Both the position numbers and the translations under genes were made by a program. A model generated the notes under the pieces. The model saw nothing but the letters and a program-made list of their open reading frames with translations, had not been told where the DNA came from and ran no database searches. DNA of 64,000 bases from Flavobacteriales bacterium (GTDB taxonomy: Bacteria; Bacteroidota; Bacteroidia; Flavobacteriales_F; PHOS-HE28): contig JADJOG010000002.1 in assembly GCA_016713865.1 (NCBI GenBank), positions 127,554-191,553 of the forward strand, given 5' to 3'. This document shows, in pieces, positions 1 to 8,135 of this stretch. Numbering within the stretch: position 1 is the stretch's first letter; each line of letters opens with the position of its first letter.

Positions 1-160
1 GGGCAGCCAGATCCGCAACTACGTGCTGCAACCCTACAAGCTGGTGAAGGATGTGCGCACCGAGCACGAGACCAGCAGCGTGGATGATGTGCTGAACGGC
101 GAGATCGATGAATTCCTGAAAGCCTATTTGATGATGCACGGGCAGAGTCAGAAGGTTTGA
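1..160 (+). CDS. prfB: Peptide chain release factor 2, C-terminal fragment
   Basis: The window opens inside this gene. Reading from base 2, about 52 codons encode the end of a class I release factor, with the segments QIRNYVLQPYKLVKD and a final EIDEFLKAYL characteristic of RF2. RF2 releases the finished peptide at UGA and UAA codons in the cytoplasm. The GGQ and SPF anticodon-mimic regions lie upstream of the window, so a programmed frameshift cannot be examined. The stop TGA is at 158-160, followed by an 80-base gap before fumC. Family assignment is secure from the conserved tail although only about one seventh of the protein is visible. Confidence 0.9.
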   Translation, partial: GSQIRNYVLQPYKLVKDVRTEHETSSVDDVLNGEIDEFLKAYLMMHGQSQKV

Positions 161-168
161 ACCCAAGT

Positions 169-200
169 CGGCAGTTGCCAGTTGGCAGTAGGCAGTTGCC
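169..200. repeat. Short GGCAGTTGCC-type repeat cluster upstream of fumC
   Basis: The prfB-fumC gap contains overlapping copies of GGCAGTTGCC and GTTGGCAGT, partly palindromic. The same words on the opposite strand make the tandem repeat at 39045-39092, so this looks like a dispersed low-complexity repeat rather than a fumC-specific regulatory site. Confidence 0.5.
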
Positions 201-240
201 CGACCCTCGGGTCGACCGCACACTGCCAACGAGCGATTAC

Positions 241-1635
241 ATGGACTACAGGATCGAGAAAGACACCATGGGCGAGGTGAAGGTGCCCGCCGACAAGTAC
301 TGGGGCGCACAGACCGAGCGCAGCCGCAACAATTTCAGGATCGGTCCGCCGGGCAGCATGCCGCGCGAGATCGTGCATGCCTTCGCCTACCTGAAGAAAG
401 CCGCCGCGCTCACCAATTTGGAGCTGGGCAAATTGCCGAAGGAGAAGTGCGATCTGATCGGCAAGGTGTGCGACGAGATCCTCACCGGCAAGCTCGATGA
501 CCAGTTCCCGCTGGTGATCTGGCAGACCGGCAGCGGCACGCAGAGCAACATGAACGTGAACGAGGTGATCGCCTACCGCGCGCACGTGCTGAGCGGTGGC
601 AAACTCGCCGATGAGCAGAAGGTGCTCAACCCGAACGACGACGTGAACCGCAGCCAGAGCAGCAACGACACCTACCCGACGGCCATGCACATCGCGGCGT
701 ACAAGCTCACGGTGGAAGTGACCATCCCAGGTGTGAAGAAGCTGCGCGATACGTTGGACAAGAAGGCGAAGTCGTTCGCGCGCATCGTGAAGACCGGCCG
801 CACGCACTTCATGGATGCCACGCCGCTCACGCTCGGCCAGGAGTTCAGCGGCTACGTGCAACAGCTCGACAACGGCCTGCGCGCAATCGACAACGCGCTG
901 CACATGGTGGGCGAACTGGCGCTGGGTGGTACAGCCGTGGGTACGGGCCTCAACGCCCCCAAGGGCTACTCAGTGAAAGTGGCCGAGCAGATCGGCAAGC
1001 TCACCGGATTGCCCTTCGTGAGCGCGCCAAACGAGTTCGAGGCCTTGGCCGCGCACGATGCCATGGTGGAGCTCAGCGGCGCTTTGAAGCGATTGGCTGT
1101 TTCGCTCATGAAGATCGCCAACGACATCCGCATCCCCAGCAGCGGCCCACGCAGTGGCATCGGCGAGCTCATCATCCCCGACGACGAGCCCGGCTCATCC
1201 ATCATGCCCGGCAAGGTGAATCCCACGCAGCCCGAAGCGATGACGATGGTGTGCGCCCAAGTGATCGGCAACGATGTGGCCGTGAGCATCGGCGGCATGC
1301 AAGGCCATTTCGAGCTGAACGTCTTCAAGCCGGTGATCGCTGCGAACGTGCTGCAGAGCGCGCGCTTGCTGGGTGATGCCTGCGTCTCCTTCACCGACAA
1401 GTGCGCGGCGGGCATCGAGCCGAACGAGGCCGTGATCAAGCGCCATCTGGAGAATTCGCTCATGCTCGTCACCAGCCTCAACCCGCACATCGGCTACTAC
1501 AAGGCCGCCGAGATCGCCAAGAAAGCGCACAAGGAAGGCACCACATTGAAAGAGGCCGCCATCGCGCTTGGCCACGTGAGCGCCGAGGACTTCGACAAGT
1601 GGGTTGATCCGAGTAAGATGTGCAGTGAGGGGTGA
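241..1635 (+). CDS. fumC: Class II fumarate hydratase
   Basis: Fumarase C interconverts fumarate and (S)-malate in the TCA cycle, in the cytosol, as an iron-independent homotetramer. The 464-residue protein has the usual class II length. The superfamily signature GSSIMPGKVNP lies near residue 318 and carries the catalytic serine loop. The substrate-site segments QTGSGTQSNMNVNEV and GRTHFMDATPLTLGQEFSGY are also visible. I start at ATG 241 (MDYRIEKDTMGEVKVP), which matches the usual family N-terminus. The longer in-frame extension to 157 would translate the repeat at 169-200 and has no family counterpart. The stop overlaps the next gene's ATG as TGATG, which suggests coupled translation with the decarboxylase-like gene. 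Confidence 0.95.
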   Translation: MDYRIEKDTMGEVKVPADKYWGAQTERSRNNFRIGPPGSMPREIVHAFAYLKKAAALTNLELGKLPKEKCDLIGKVCDEILTGKLDDQFPLVIWQTGSGTQSNMNVNEVIAYRAHVLSGGKLADEQKVLNPNDDVNRSQSSNDTYPTAMHIAAYKLTVEVTIPGVKKLRDTLDKKAKSFARIVKTGRTHFMDATPLTLGQEFSGYVQQLDNGLRAIDNALHMVGELALGGTAVGTGLNAPKGYSVKVAEQIGKLTGLPFVSAPNEFEALAAHDAMVELSGALKRLAVSLMKIANDIRIPSSGPRSGIGELIIPDDEPGSSIMPGKVNPTQPEAMTMVCAQVIGNDVAVSIGGMQGHFELNVFKPVIAANVLQSARLLGDACVSFTDKCAAGIEPNEAVIKRHLENSLMLVTSLNPHIGYYKAAEIAKKAHKEGTTLKEAAIALGHVSAEDFDKWVDPSKMCSEG

Positions 1636-2310
1636 TGCGGGTTGTTCTGATCACAGTTGGGTTCTTGCTCGCCGGCTCTCTAAGAGCTCAGGTCATTGCC
1701 ACCGGTGCCCTCAAGCGTACCATGTGGGACGGCCAGCGCAGCGGACTGATCGCGATGGACTCGTTGAGCGCACCCGGCACTTACGGCATGGGGCCGCTGG
1801 AGCACATGCGCGGCGAGATCACACTGGTCGATGGCCGCAGCCATGTGGCGCGTGGCTGGTGATAGCCTGGCAGTGAGCGTTGATCCCACGGCCAAGGCGC
1901 CCTTCTTTGTGCATGCGCGTGTTTCGCGCTGGGAGGAAGTGGTGCTTCCGGCCGAAGTGCAGAATGCCGAGCAGTTGGATGCCTTCCTTGAGAAGCGAAG
2001 CGGTGACGAGCCCTTCTTCTTCCGCCTGAATGGCCGCTACGAGGAGATGGATCTGCATGCATGGGACCTGCCTGCGGATTCAACATTCACTGGGCCGGTG
2101 GAAGGCGCACGTTACAAGCGGCACTTCAGCTTCAAGGAAGCGCAGGGAGAAGTTGTCGGCGTGTTTTCCCGGCATCATCGTACGGTGTTCACGCATCACG
2201 ATTCGTTCACCCACCTGCATTTCCTCAGCAGCGATGGCCGCGTGATGGGCCATGTGGATACGCTGGGCTTCACGCCTATGGAGGTGATCCTGATGGTGGG
2301 CTTTCCTTGA
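1635..2310 (+). pseudogene. Alpha-acetolactate decarboxylase-like gene, frameshifted
   Basis: Two overlapping reading frames together give a protein of about 225 residues, the usual length for acetolactate decarboxylase (acetolactate to acetoin plus CO2). Frame one starts with an apparent signal peptide (MRVVLITVGFLLAGSLRAQ) and contains GTYGMGPLEHMRGEITLVDG, the family's N-terminal glutamate region. It stops at about 1862. Frame two resumes with the RHH segment and the zinc-binding HLHFLSSDGRVMGHVD (H-x-H-x10-H). Removing one base near 1852-1858 (GTGGCTGG) joins them as SHVARAGDSLAV. A natural pseudogene cannot be excluded, but a sequencing indel fits the pattern across this window. The enzyme is usually cytosolic, so an exported form would be unusual. 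Confidence 0.72.
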
Positions 2311-2363
2311 ATGAAGAAGCCCGAAGCGATGAGCCCCGGGCATCTTCCTGCGATTGGCTCTGA

Positions 2364-2953
2364 CTACTGCGCGCTCGCCATCGCTTCATGGCCGAAGCGG
2401 GCACCCAGCTTAGCCATCACCAGCTCCTTGTCCTGAAGGTCGGTGTAGGTGAGGTCCATGCTGCCGTCGTTGGTATAGACACGGATATTGTCCCCTTTAT
2501 CATCGAGGAATGTGAGGATCGCATGGTCCTGCACGCCGCTATTGGTGTATTTCCACGTGCGATCGCAGCGATCGTAACGCATGATGCGCACTTCGCCGGC
2601 TTCGGCTCCTGAGAGTTGTGTGGTGGTGAAGGTGTCTTTGGTCACTTCAATCTTGTAGTCCACGCCCTTGATCGTGGTGAGCTGCATCTCGTAGTCGCCC
2701 TCATTCATGCTCATGGGATTCGAACGCTCCAGAACTCGATCAGGTTGAGGATGACCGCATCAACCATGGCTGTGATGCTGTATACGAATCCCATCGGAAT
2801 CCACAGAAGCAGAGACCGAACCCACTTGTTCCCTATGCTGGCATGCCAATCATAGGCCTTGCGGGTCAGCGCGAATTCACCGAAGCAGCCAGTTTGCGCG
2901 AATCCAAGTGAGATCAGGCCGATGAAGAGTGCGGGTTTTGCGAGCTTTTTCAT
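2364..2953 (-). pseudogene. DUF3332 family lipoprotein, frameshifted
   Basis: The N-terminal part (MKKLAKPALFIGLISL, lipobox QTGC, then GEFALTRKAYDWHASIGNKW and a hydrophobic VDAVILNLIEFW segment) matches DUF3332, a small membrane-anchored family of unknown function. That frame ends with VRIP at 2711. The C-terminal part continues in another frame from 2714 (MSMNEGDYEMQLTTIKGVDYKIEV). Inserting one G at about 2724-2727 (AGCGTTCG to AGCGGTTCG) gives WSGSNPMS, close to the WTGSNP that I recall at this point in the family, which is strong evidence that one gene was split by an indel. The start is ATG 2953. It is the last gene of the minus-strand sulfur cluster, after a terminator-like hairpin at 3017-3038, so it may be transcribed separately. 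Confidence 0.75.
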
Positions 2954-3016
2954 GTGATGTGGTTTGATGGATGCCAACTTACATCATGCGCGCGCTATTC
3001 CGCCGGAGAACAAGAA

Positions 3017-3038
3017 GCCCGGAGCATTCACTCCGGGC
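3017..3038 (-). terminator. Hairpin terminator after the sulfur cluster
   Basis: GCCCGGAG and CTCCGGGC form a perfect 8-bp stem with a 6-nt loop, 27 bp past the stop of the rhodanese lipoprotein. It is followed on the minus strand by a T-rich stretch (TTCTTGTTC). It probably ends most transcription of the upstream operon. Confidence 0.6.
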
Positions 3039-3064
3039 CTCTTCCTTCGGCAAACCCCGTGTGC

Positions 3065-3445
3065 CTACCTCACGACGGGCTTGCCATTGGCGGTCCATGC
3101 TTGTATGCCTCCATCCAAATCGGTGACATCCTTGAACCCGGCATGGAGCAGTGCTTCTCGCGCAGCGGCGCTCCTTCGGCCCGATGCGCAGTACACCAGC
3201 ACTGGTGCATCCTTGTCAAGAGATGACATGCGTGCTTGCAATTGGCCGCTCGTCCAATCGAGGTTGAGCGCGCCATCGAGATGGCCGCCTGCGAACTCGG
3301 CTGCAGTGCGCACATCAATAAGCTGAGCGTTAGGCGCAATGGTGCGCTCAAATGCCGCAGGCGCTACTGCGCCGCTCTTGGCAGGCTGACCGCAAGCGGA
3401 GAACAACGCGATGCTGAGCAAGGGGATGAGGGCGAGTGCGCGCAT
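3065..3445 (-). CDS. Rhodanese-like lipoprotein
   Basis: This 126-residue protein has a lipoprotein signal peptide (MRALALIPLLSIALFSAC, lipobox LFSAC) followed by a single rhodanese domain. The domain shows LIDVRTAAEFAGGHLDGALN, the active-site loop VYCASGRRS with the sulfur-carrying cysteine, and a closing LDGGIQAWTANGKPV. Rhodaneses carry sulfane sulfur as a cysteine persulfide and pass it to acceptors such as cyanide, sulfite or thioredoxin. The lipobox implies attachment to a membrane facing the periplasm. It lies directly downstream of thioredoxin and belongs to a minus-strand run with a second rhodanese, DsrE and SoxB, so a role in handling persulfide sulfur is likely but inferred. Confidence 0.88.
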   Translation of the reverse strand: MRALALIPLLSIALFSACGQPAKSGAVAPAAFERTIAPNAQLIDVRTAAEFAGGHLDGALNLDWTSGQLQARMSSLDKDAPVLVYCASGRRSAAAREALLHAGFKDVTDLDGGIQAWTANGKPVVR

Positions 3446-3466
3446 GGGCTGAGGCGTAATCGTGTT

Positions 3467-3787
3467 CTATGCGGCCACAAAGGGCGATATGACCTGCTGC
3501 AATTGGTCGGCGCTCATCACGCCGCTGCGGCGCCACACGATCTGGCCGTTCTTGAAGACGATGAGCGTGGGCACGCCTTGTATGCCGTACGCCTGCGCGG
3601 CTGCAGGATTGCGGTCCACATCGATCTTGATCACGGTGGCTTGCTCGCCCACGCGGTGCTTGAGGTCCTCCAGGATGGGACCCATCACACGGCAGGGGCC
3701 GCACCATTCGGCGGAGAAATCCACCAGCACCGGCTTGTCGCCAGCGATCAGGTCCTTGAAGCTCGTAGGGTTTTCAGTGCTCGTCAT
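3467..3787 (-). CDS. trxA: Thioredoxin
   Basis: The 106-residue protein is a single thioredoxin fold with the WCGPC active site at about residues 28-32, the cis-proline loop GVPTLIVFKNG, and no signal peptide, so it should act in the cytoplasm. Thioredoxins reduce disulfides and also release sulfide from persulfidated proteins such as rhodaneses. The start is ATG 3787, which overlaps the stop of the upstream small membrane protein (ATGA), indicating translational coupling. A longer in-frame extension to 4048 only reads the neighbour's DNA and was rejected. Its position between two rhodanese genes suggests a dedicated reductant for the sulfur cluster rather than the general housekeeping thioredoxin. 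Confidence 0.92.
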   Translation of the reverse strand: MTSTENPTSFKDLIAGDKPVLVDFSAEWCGPCRVMGPILEDLKHRVGEQATVIKIDVDRNPAAAQAYGIQGVPTLIVFKNGQIVWRRSGVMSADQLQQVISPFVAA

Positions 3788-4041
3788 TTGATCTCGTGAT
3801 AGGTGAGTTCTTCGTTGCCGTTCGTTTTCCGTGCCGGCGAGGGCGCGCAGGTTCCGGCGAAGCAGCAGCCGCTGTTCAGCACGGCCTGCAAGCCGAAGAA
3901 GGCTCCCGCTCCGAATGCGAAGGCGTCGCCACTGGCGATGCCTTCGCCGATGAACGCGAGACCAACGAGCAGCCGCAGCCACCGCGACCAGTGCCATTGC
4001 AAGAGCGCGCTCAACGCAGCAGGGCTTGCACGTTCTGCCAT
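3784..4041 (-). CDS. Small membrane protein with NSGCCFAGTC motif
   Basis: The 85-residue protein has two hydrophobic segments (about 20-35 and 40-55) followed by a short tail with three cysteines in NSGCCFAGTCAP. It resembles the small YgaP/DUF2892-like inner-membrane proteins that accompany rhodaneses, but I do not recognise a named family with certainty. It overlaps the end of the upstream rhodanese by about 30 bp and its stop overlaps the thioredoxin ATG, so the three genes form a tight block. A cysteine-based sulfur relay at the membrane is an inference from neighbours only. Confidence 0.75.
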   Translation of the reverse strand: MAERASPAALSALLQWHWSRWLRLLVGLAFIGEGIASGDAFAFGAGAFFGLQAVLNSGCCFAGTCAPSPARKTNGNEELTYHEIK

Positions 4042-4313
4042 GGGCCACCGTTGTAGGCTTCGTAGCCGGCGTTCTTCAGCGCATCGGCGGCCATTCCGCT
4101 GCGCGCGCCGCTGCGGCAGCAGGTGATCACCGGCTTGTCCTTGTTGATCTTGCTCAGCTGCGATTGCAGCCGGTCGAGCGGGATGTTCACCGCGCCTTTC
4201 GGGTGGCCGCCGCGGTATTCATCGGGCGTGCGCACATCGATGATCTGCGCGCCTTCCTGGAGTTTCGCGTTGAGATCGACCTTGGGGCCGAAGCCGAAGA
4301 GTTTGCCGAACAT
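4011..4313 (-). CDS. Rhodanese-like sulfurtransferase
   Basis: This is a single-domain rhodanese of about 100 residues. Visible motifs are IIDVRTPDEYRGGHPKGAVNIPL and the active-site loop ITCCRSGARSGMAA, where the second cysteine of the CC pair is at the catalytic position. I start at ATG 4313 (MFGKLFGFGPKVDLN), which gives a compact cytoplasmic protein. Upstream in-frame starts would add a 23-residue tail without clear homology. The C-terminus overlaps the next gene. It probably carries persulfide sulfur delivered by the persulfide dioxygenase or YeeE proteins encoded upstream in the same cluster. Confidence 0.88.
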   Translation of the reverse strand: MFGKLFGFGPKVDLNAKLQEGAQIIDVRTPDEYRGGHPKGAVNIPLDRLQSQLSKINKDKPVITCCRSGARSGMAADALKNAGYEAYNGGPWQNVQALLR

Positions 4314-4388
4314 GGGAGGGTTGTTGTTGATGCCGCAAAGATCCGCCATCAGGATGCCCGCGTTGGTGATACGCATCACCAAGGCCCG

Positions 4389-5788
4389 TCAGAACGCGTA
4401 GTTCACGATGACCTCCATATGGTGCATGTTCACCTTATGTACGGCCTGTCGCGTGGTGTATTCGACGCCCGGCATGGGCAGCTTCACCATATAAATGAAC
4501 TGCGCCGCAAGGCCTTTCCAGTTCCGCCGAAGCGATATTGCGCGTTCAGGTTGGTGCTGGTATGAGGGGAAGGCATACTTGTTCAATCGTGCGGCCGCGA
4601 TAGGTGGGAGCCAGTACTGACCAGCATCGGCTTGAATGCGCCAGCCGCTCTTGGTGTGCCAGATGAGGTTGATTGTGGCGGCGTGCACATCGCCGACGCC
4701 TTCGTTGCGCTCGCGCGATAGGAACGTGTAGAACGGGTCGCGGCCCCATTCGCGCGGCATCAGGTATCGGCCATGCGCGGTGATGCGGGTGTAGTTGGCC
4801 TGCCAGCGGAAGCGGCCAAGGTTCATGCGAATTCGGCCGCTGAAGGCCATCGAAGCATCGGACTGGAAATAGGCGAGGCTGTCCGCGTTGTTGCCGCCAT
4901 TCATCACGCGGTCTTGTCGTATCGCCATCACGCCGGCCATCCAGCGGTCGTCGCGCGTGCCACGCTCCACTTGCAGCATGGCCGTATTGAAGGCATTTGC
5001 CGTGAGCATTTCCCAACCAGTAACGGTGAGCTTATGCTTCAGCGGAGCCGTGATGCCTGCCATGGCGATGCCCGGTGAAATGATACGGCCCTTGTAGCGG
5101 CTTGGCTTTCCATCAACACCCACGCCCACCGGATACAAGCCGAAAGTCTGCTCCACGGGATACCACGCGGCGGTGGAGCGCGGCGCCATGCGGTAGATGA
5201 AACCGCCTTCGATGCGCAAGCCCTTTTTGCTCTTGTGCGAGCCCCACAACCCCTCCGAGAGCCCCGGATGCATGCGGCCATCCTGTGGATTGATGAATGG
5301 CGTGATCAATTCCTGGCGGCCGAACACGATGGATGACCGATCGTCGCGCGTGTGGTAGTTGAGCTGGAAGAGCTGCACGTAGGCGAGTTGGTTGTCGCGG
5401 CGCAGGTTCGTGACATCGAAGAGGCCGACCTCGTAGCGGTTGGGCATGTTGGTGACCGGGTCAGCGGCCGTGAGGTCAGCGCTCCACAGGTCGAAAGTGT
5501 AGCCGCCGGTCATGCGCAGTTGCATGCCGTTCCAACGCAAGGAGGAGAACCCCAAGGAGCCTCCGAATGCTTGCGCATGGTAGTCGGCAGGAGCGCCATC
5601 ATTCAGCGTGCCCATGAGGAAGAGGCGGAAGCGCCCTTCCAGGTGCCATTGCGGATCGCACCAGGCAAGGGCGCACCTTGTTTCAGCGTATCGCTCGGCG
5701 GGATATCGAGCTCCGACTGCTGCGCCGTTGCAGACAAGAAGGCCAGCGAGAGCACGAGGATGGAAGCAATCCTCCACCGCGCATTCAT
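4389..5788 (-). pseudogene. OprD-like outer membrane porin, one frameshift
   Basis: The gene begins with a clear signal peptide (MNARWRIASILVLSLAFLSATAQQ) in one frame and continues for about 410 residues in another. The long part has the alternating pattern of a beta-barrel, with LGFSSLRWNGMQLRMTGGY, NRYEVGLFDVTN and FGRQELITPFINPQDGRM, typical of OprD-family substrate-specific porins. It ends in an aromatic residue (VIVNYAF), as outer-membrane barrels do. Adding one C to the CCC run at about 5634-5636 (a G on the coding strand) fuses the frames as GTWKGRFRLFLMG, so an indel error is the simplest reading. The corrected length of about 465 residues is normal for the family. It lies between a DsrE gene and a rhodanese; uptake of a small sulfur anion is a guess from context. 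Confidence 0.78.
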
Positions 5789-5835
5789 CACCTTGTTATG
5801 CGCCTGTTGCTTCAATGTGCTGGGTGCTCAGCGCT

Positions 5836-6249
5836 TCAGAAACCGGCCTTGATGTAGCTCCAGCCTTGTTCCTGCCGCTCCACGATGTGGATGATGCCCG
5901 CCTTCACGTATCCCGCTTCAGGCAGCACTTTCGAGCGGTCGAGGTTGCGCTCTTTGATGGTGTTCTCGCATGCCATGAACACGATGCCCTGTGCTGCGAA
6001 CTCCTTCACCTTGGGCGCTACGATGCTGCGGTCGCTCATCAGCAGGTCCATGCCAGGGCCGTGGCATACGATCTCGAGCTGCATGGTGGGCGCGGCCTCT
6101 TTCATGTTGCGCAGCTGCTTCATCAGGTTCTTGTGTACGAGTGAATCGCCGCTGGTGAGCTGCATCACGATGCGGTGATGCGTGGGCTTGTCCTGTGCTT
6201 GTGCAGTGTAACCGATGAAAAGGGCGAGAAGGAGAAGGAGCTTGTTCAT
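5836..6249 (-). CDS. Exported DsrE-family protein
   Basis: This 137-residue protein has a signal peptide (MNKLLLLLALFIGYTAQAQ) and then a DsrE/YchN-like fold. Visible elements are the strand-loop IVMQLTSGDSLVHKNLMKQL, LEIVCHGPGMDLL, and the segment GIVFMACENTIKERNLD, which places a cysteine where DsrE-type proteins carry their reactive thiol. DsrE proteins serve as persulfide carriers in sulfur oxidisers, but many homologues have unknown roles. Export to the periplasm would put it in the same compartment as SoxB and the TsdA-like cytochrome. The start is ATG 6249. It lies 55 bp downstream of soxB on the same strand. Confidence 0.85.
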   Translation of the reverse strand: MNKLLLLLALFIGYTAQAQDKPTHHRIVMQLTSGDSLVHKNLMKQLRNMKEAAPTMQLEIVCHGPGMDLLMSDRSIVAPKVKEFAAQGIVFMACENTIKERNLDRSKVLPEAGYVKAGIIHIVERQEQGWSYIKAGF

Positions 6250-6304
6250 GGTGAGCAAAGCTGGTGCGTTGTATGGTCGAGAATTGTGACGCGCGTCACG
6301 TGGC

Positions 6305-8092
6305 TCACCGGAATTCGTAGTCGTAGCCTTCGAGCTGGCTCAGCAGCGTCTGCGGCGCATCGGTGGCTGTGATGCGGCCTTCGACTTTCGGCGCCACCGG
6401 ACTGAATTTCCCGAAGTAGTCGCGCAGGATGGTGTGCATGGTGACGCCAGCGAGTCGAGGGTTGCGCACGTGCTCCATGCGGCAGAGCACATGGTCTGGG
6501 TCGCCTTCACGCTCGCAGGCGGCAATGGTGTAATACTTCTCGAGGTCGATCGGTTTTCCGCCCACCTTGATCCAGTTCACGCGCTTGCCCATGTCGTTGT
6601 GCATGGTGAAGTTGGCGGTCATGCCCTTGAAACGCACCACCCATCCACCGAAGCGCTTGGCGGGATCCTTGGCGAAGACATTGTGCAGCTCTTTCTCCAG
6701 CCAATCCCAGATCTGGCGACCGGTCGCTTCGCCAAACTTCGCATCGCTATCCACCGGTATCATGCTCCAGAGATGGTCGTTGGTTATCGGGGTTGGCGTC
6801 TTGCCATCGGCCACGATCGGCGGGCAGAACCGGAAGCCGTTGCTGATGGCGATGTCGGGCTTCAGCTTCCACATGAGCGCATCCGTGATCAAGTTGTCCA
6901 TGGGGTTCTCGATCACGTAGTAGCGCACCAGCGTGTTCTTGGTGCTGCCCACCACTTTGCTCAAGTGCTCTTTGTAAGGTGCGCTCACTTCATCCACCAG
7001 TGCGAGCATGCCTTTGTTCGCCGGGTATTTCTCCGGGTCCACATCGAGCAGCTCGTAGTGGCTGTCTTTCACTGCGCCGTTCTCCACCACAACATCGAGG
7101 CGCGCGAGGAAGGATCCGAAGGCGCCCGGCTCAACCACCTTGCTGTATTGGGCATCAATGGGCTTGCGAACGCGCTCATGCGTATCCGCGCCGAGGATGA
7201 GGTCCACGCCATCCACTGCGCTCTTGTTCGCGAGATCCACTTGTTGCGCAAGGCCCATGTGCGTGACCAGGAAGACCATGGCGCACTGCTCGTAGTCGCG
7301 CAGGTGCCGGATGTAGCGCGCCACGTTCTGCTCGGGCTTGGTGAACTTGATGCCGCAGCTGTATGCGGGCGATTGGCGCTTGGGTGTGAGCGGGTCGTTG
7401 TAGCCGATGAAGCCGATCTTGACACCAGCGACGTTCGTGGTCCAGTAGGGCGGGAAGATGAGCTCGCCTGCCTGTTCGGCGTTGGGGTCCGGCGTGGTTC
7501 CGCAATACTCCGCTTGCTTCTCGTGCCACATGTTGGCGCACACCCTGGCCGCGCGGTAGCCGCCGAGGTCCTTCAGCATGTTCTCCTTGCCGTACACCAC
7601 CTCCCAATTGCCGGGCAGGATCAGGTCGTAACCGATGCGGTTCATCAAGGGCACGATGGCGCGCCCTTCGCTCTTCGCAGCCACACCACCTCCTTGGAAG
7701 CAGTCGCCGCCATCGATCACCAAGGTGTTCTTCGGATCCTCGGCACGTAGGGTGTCGATCATCGATTGCAGCACGCCGAAGCCGCCGCGCTTCTTGTACA
7801 CAGGCTTGCCTTCTTCAAGGAAGAACTCGTCGTGCGTGTGCAGCTGCGAGTGGATGTCGCTGGTGAAGAGGATGGTGAACTTCTCGGCCTTCCCCGCGCG
7901 AAGGGCTGTGGAGCCCACGATCTCGTTGCGGCTTTGCGCATCGCCGAGCGCGCCCATGGCCACTGTGGGCCCCAAGGTGAGGCCTGCGCCCAAGGCACCT
8001 AGCGATTTCAGTGCTTGCCTGCGGCTCACGTTGTAAGTGGCCTCATCATGTGCGCCGCACGTGCAGCCAGGAGGGTGGAGGATCTCGCTCAT
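6305..8092 (-). CDS. soxB: SoxB thiosulfohydrolase
   Basis: SoxB hydrolyses the terminal sulfonate from SoxY-bound cysteine-S-thiosulfonate, releasing sulfate, in the periplasm. The 595-residue protein has the usual length. It carries a twin-arginine signal (SRRQALKSLGALGAG, RR at 24-25) and the dinuclear metal motifs SDIH (79-81), GGD (128-130) and GNWE (161-164). The tryptophan in GNWE, where 5'-nucleotidases have GNHE, is diagnostic of SoxB. Further SoxB hallmarks are THMGLAQQVDLA, LGADTHERVRKPI, NGFRFCPPI and AKRFGGWVVRFKGM. I start at ATG 8092 so that the RR motif sits near the N-terminus. No soxX, A, Y, Z, C or D is in the window, which is notable. The N-terminus has a CTC pair upstream of the Tat motif. 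Confidence 0.92.
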   Translation of the reverse strand: MSEILHPPGCTCGAHDEATYNVSRRQALKSLGALGAGLTLGPTVAMGALGDAQSRNEIVGSTALRAGKAEKFTILFTSDIHSQLHTHDEFFLEEGKPVYKKRGGFGVLQSMIDTLRAEDPKNTLVIDGGDCFQGGGVAAKSEGRAIVPLMNRIGYDLILPGNWEVVYGKENMLKDLGGYRAARVCANMWHEKQAEYCGTTPDPNAEQAGELIFPPYWTTNVAGVKIGFIGYNDPLTPKRQSPAYSCGIKFTKPEQNVARYIRHLRDYEQCAMVFLVTHMGLAQQVDLANKSAVDGVDLILGADTHERVRKPIDAQYSKVVEPGAFGSFLARLDVVVENGAVKDSHYELLDVDPEKYPANKGMLALVDEVSAPYKEHLSKVVGSTKNTLVRYYVIENPMDNLITDALMWKLKPDIAISNGFRFCPPIVADGKTPTPITNDHLWSMIPVDSDAKFGEATGRQIWDWLEKELHNVFAKDPAKRFGGWVVRFKGMTANFTMHNDMGKRVNWIKVGGKPIDLEKYYTIAACEREGDPDHVLCRMEHVRNPRLAGVTMHTILRDYFGKFSPVAPKVEGRITATDAPQTLLSQLEGYDYEFR

Positions 8093-8099
8093 GCCGTGG

Positions 8100-8135
8100 T
8101 CATTTTCTGATTTTCTGAGTTTCCGCTGATCCTCT
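8100..8135. repeat. ATCAGAAAATGA-type repeat at the cytochrome stop codon
   Basis: On the minus strand the cytochrome gene ends in CAGAAAATCAGAAAATGA, with related TCTGATC/TCAGAGGATCAG words just upstream. The same ATCAGAAAATGA ends the MBL-rhodanese gene at 10366-10377. In both genes it encodes a C-terminal -IRK and the stop. Confidence 0.5.

Noticed and set aside
157..240. Upstream extension of fumC
   Set aside because: It would translate the GGCAGTTG repeat and has no counterpart in fumarases; ATG 241 fits the family.
2314..2352. Hairpin after the decarboxylase-like gene (GCCCG...CGGGC)
   Set aside because: Only about 5 bp pair cleanly, which is too weak to call a terminator.
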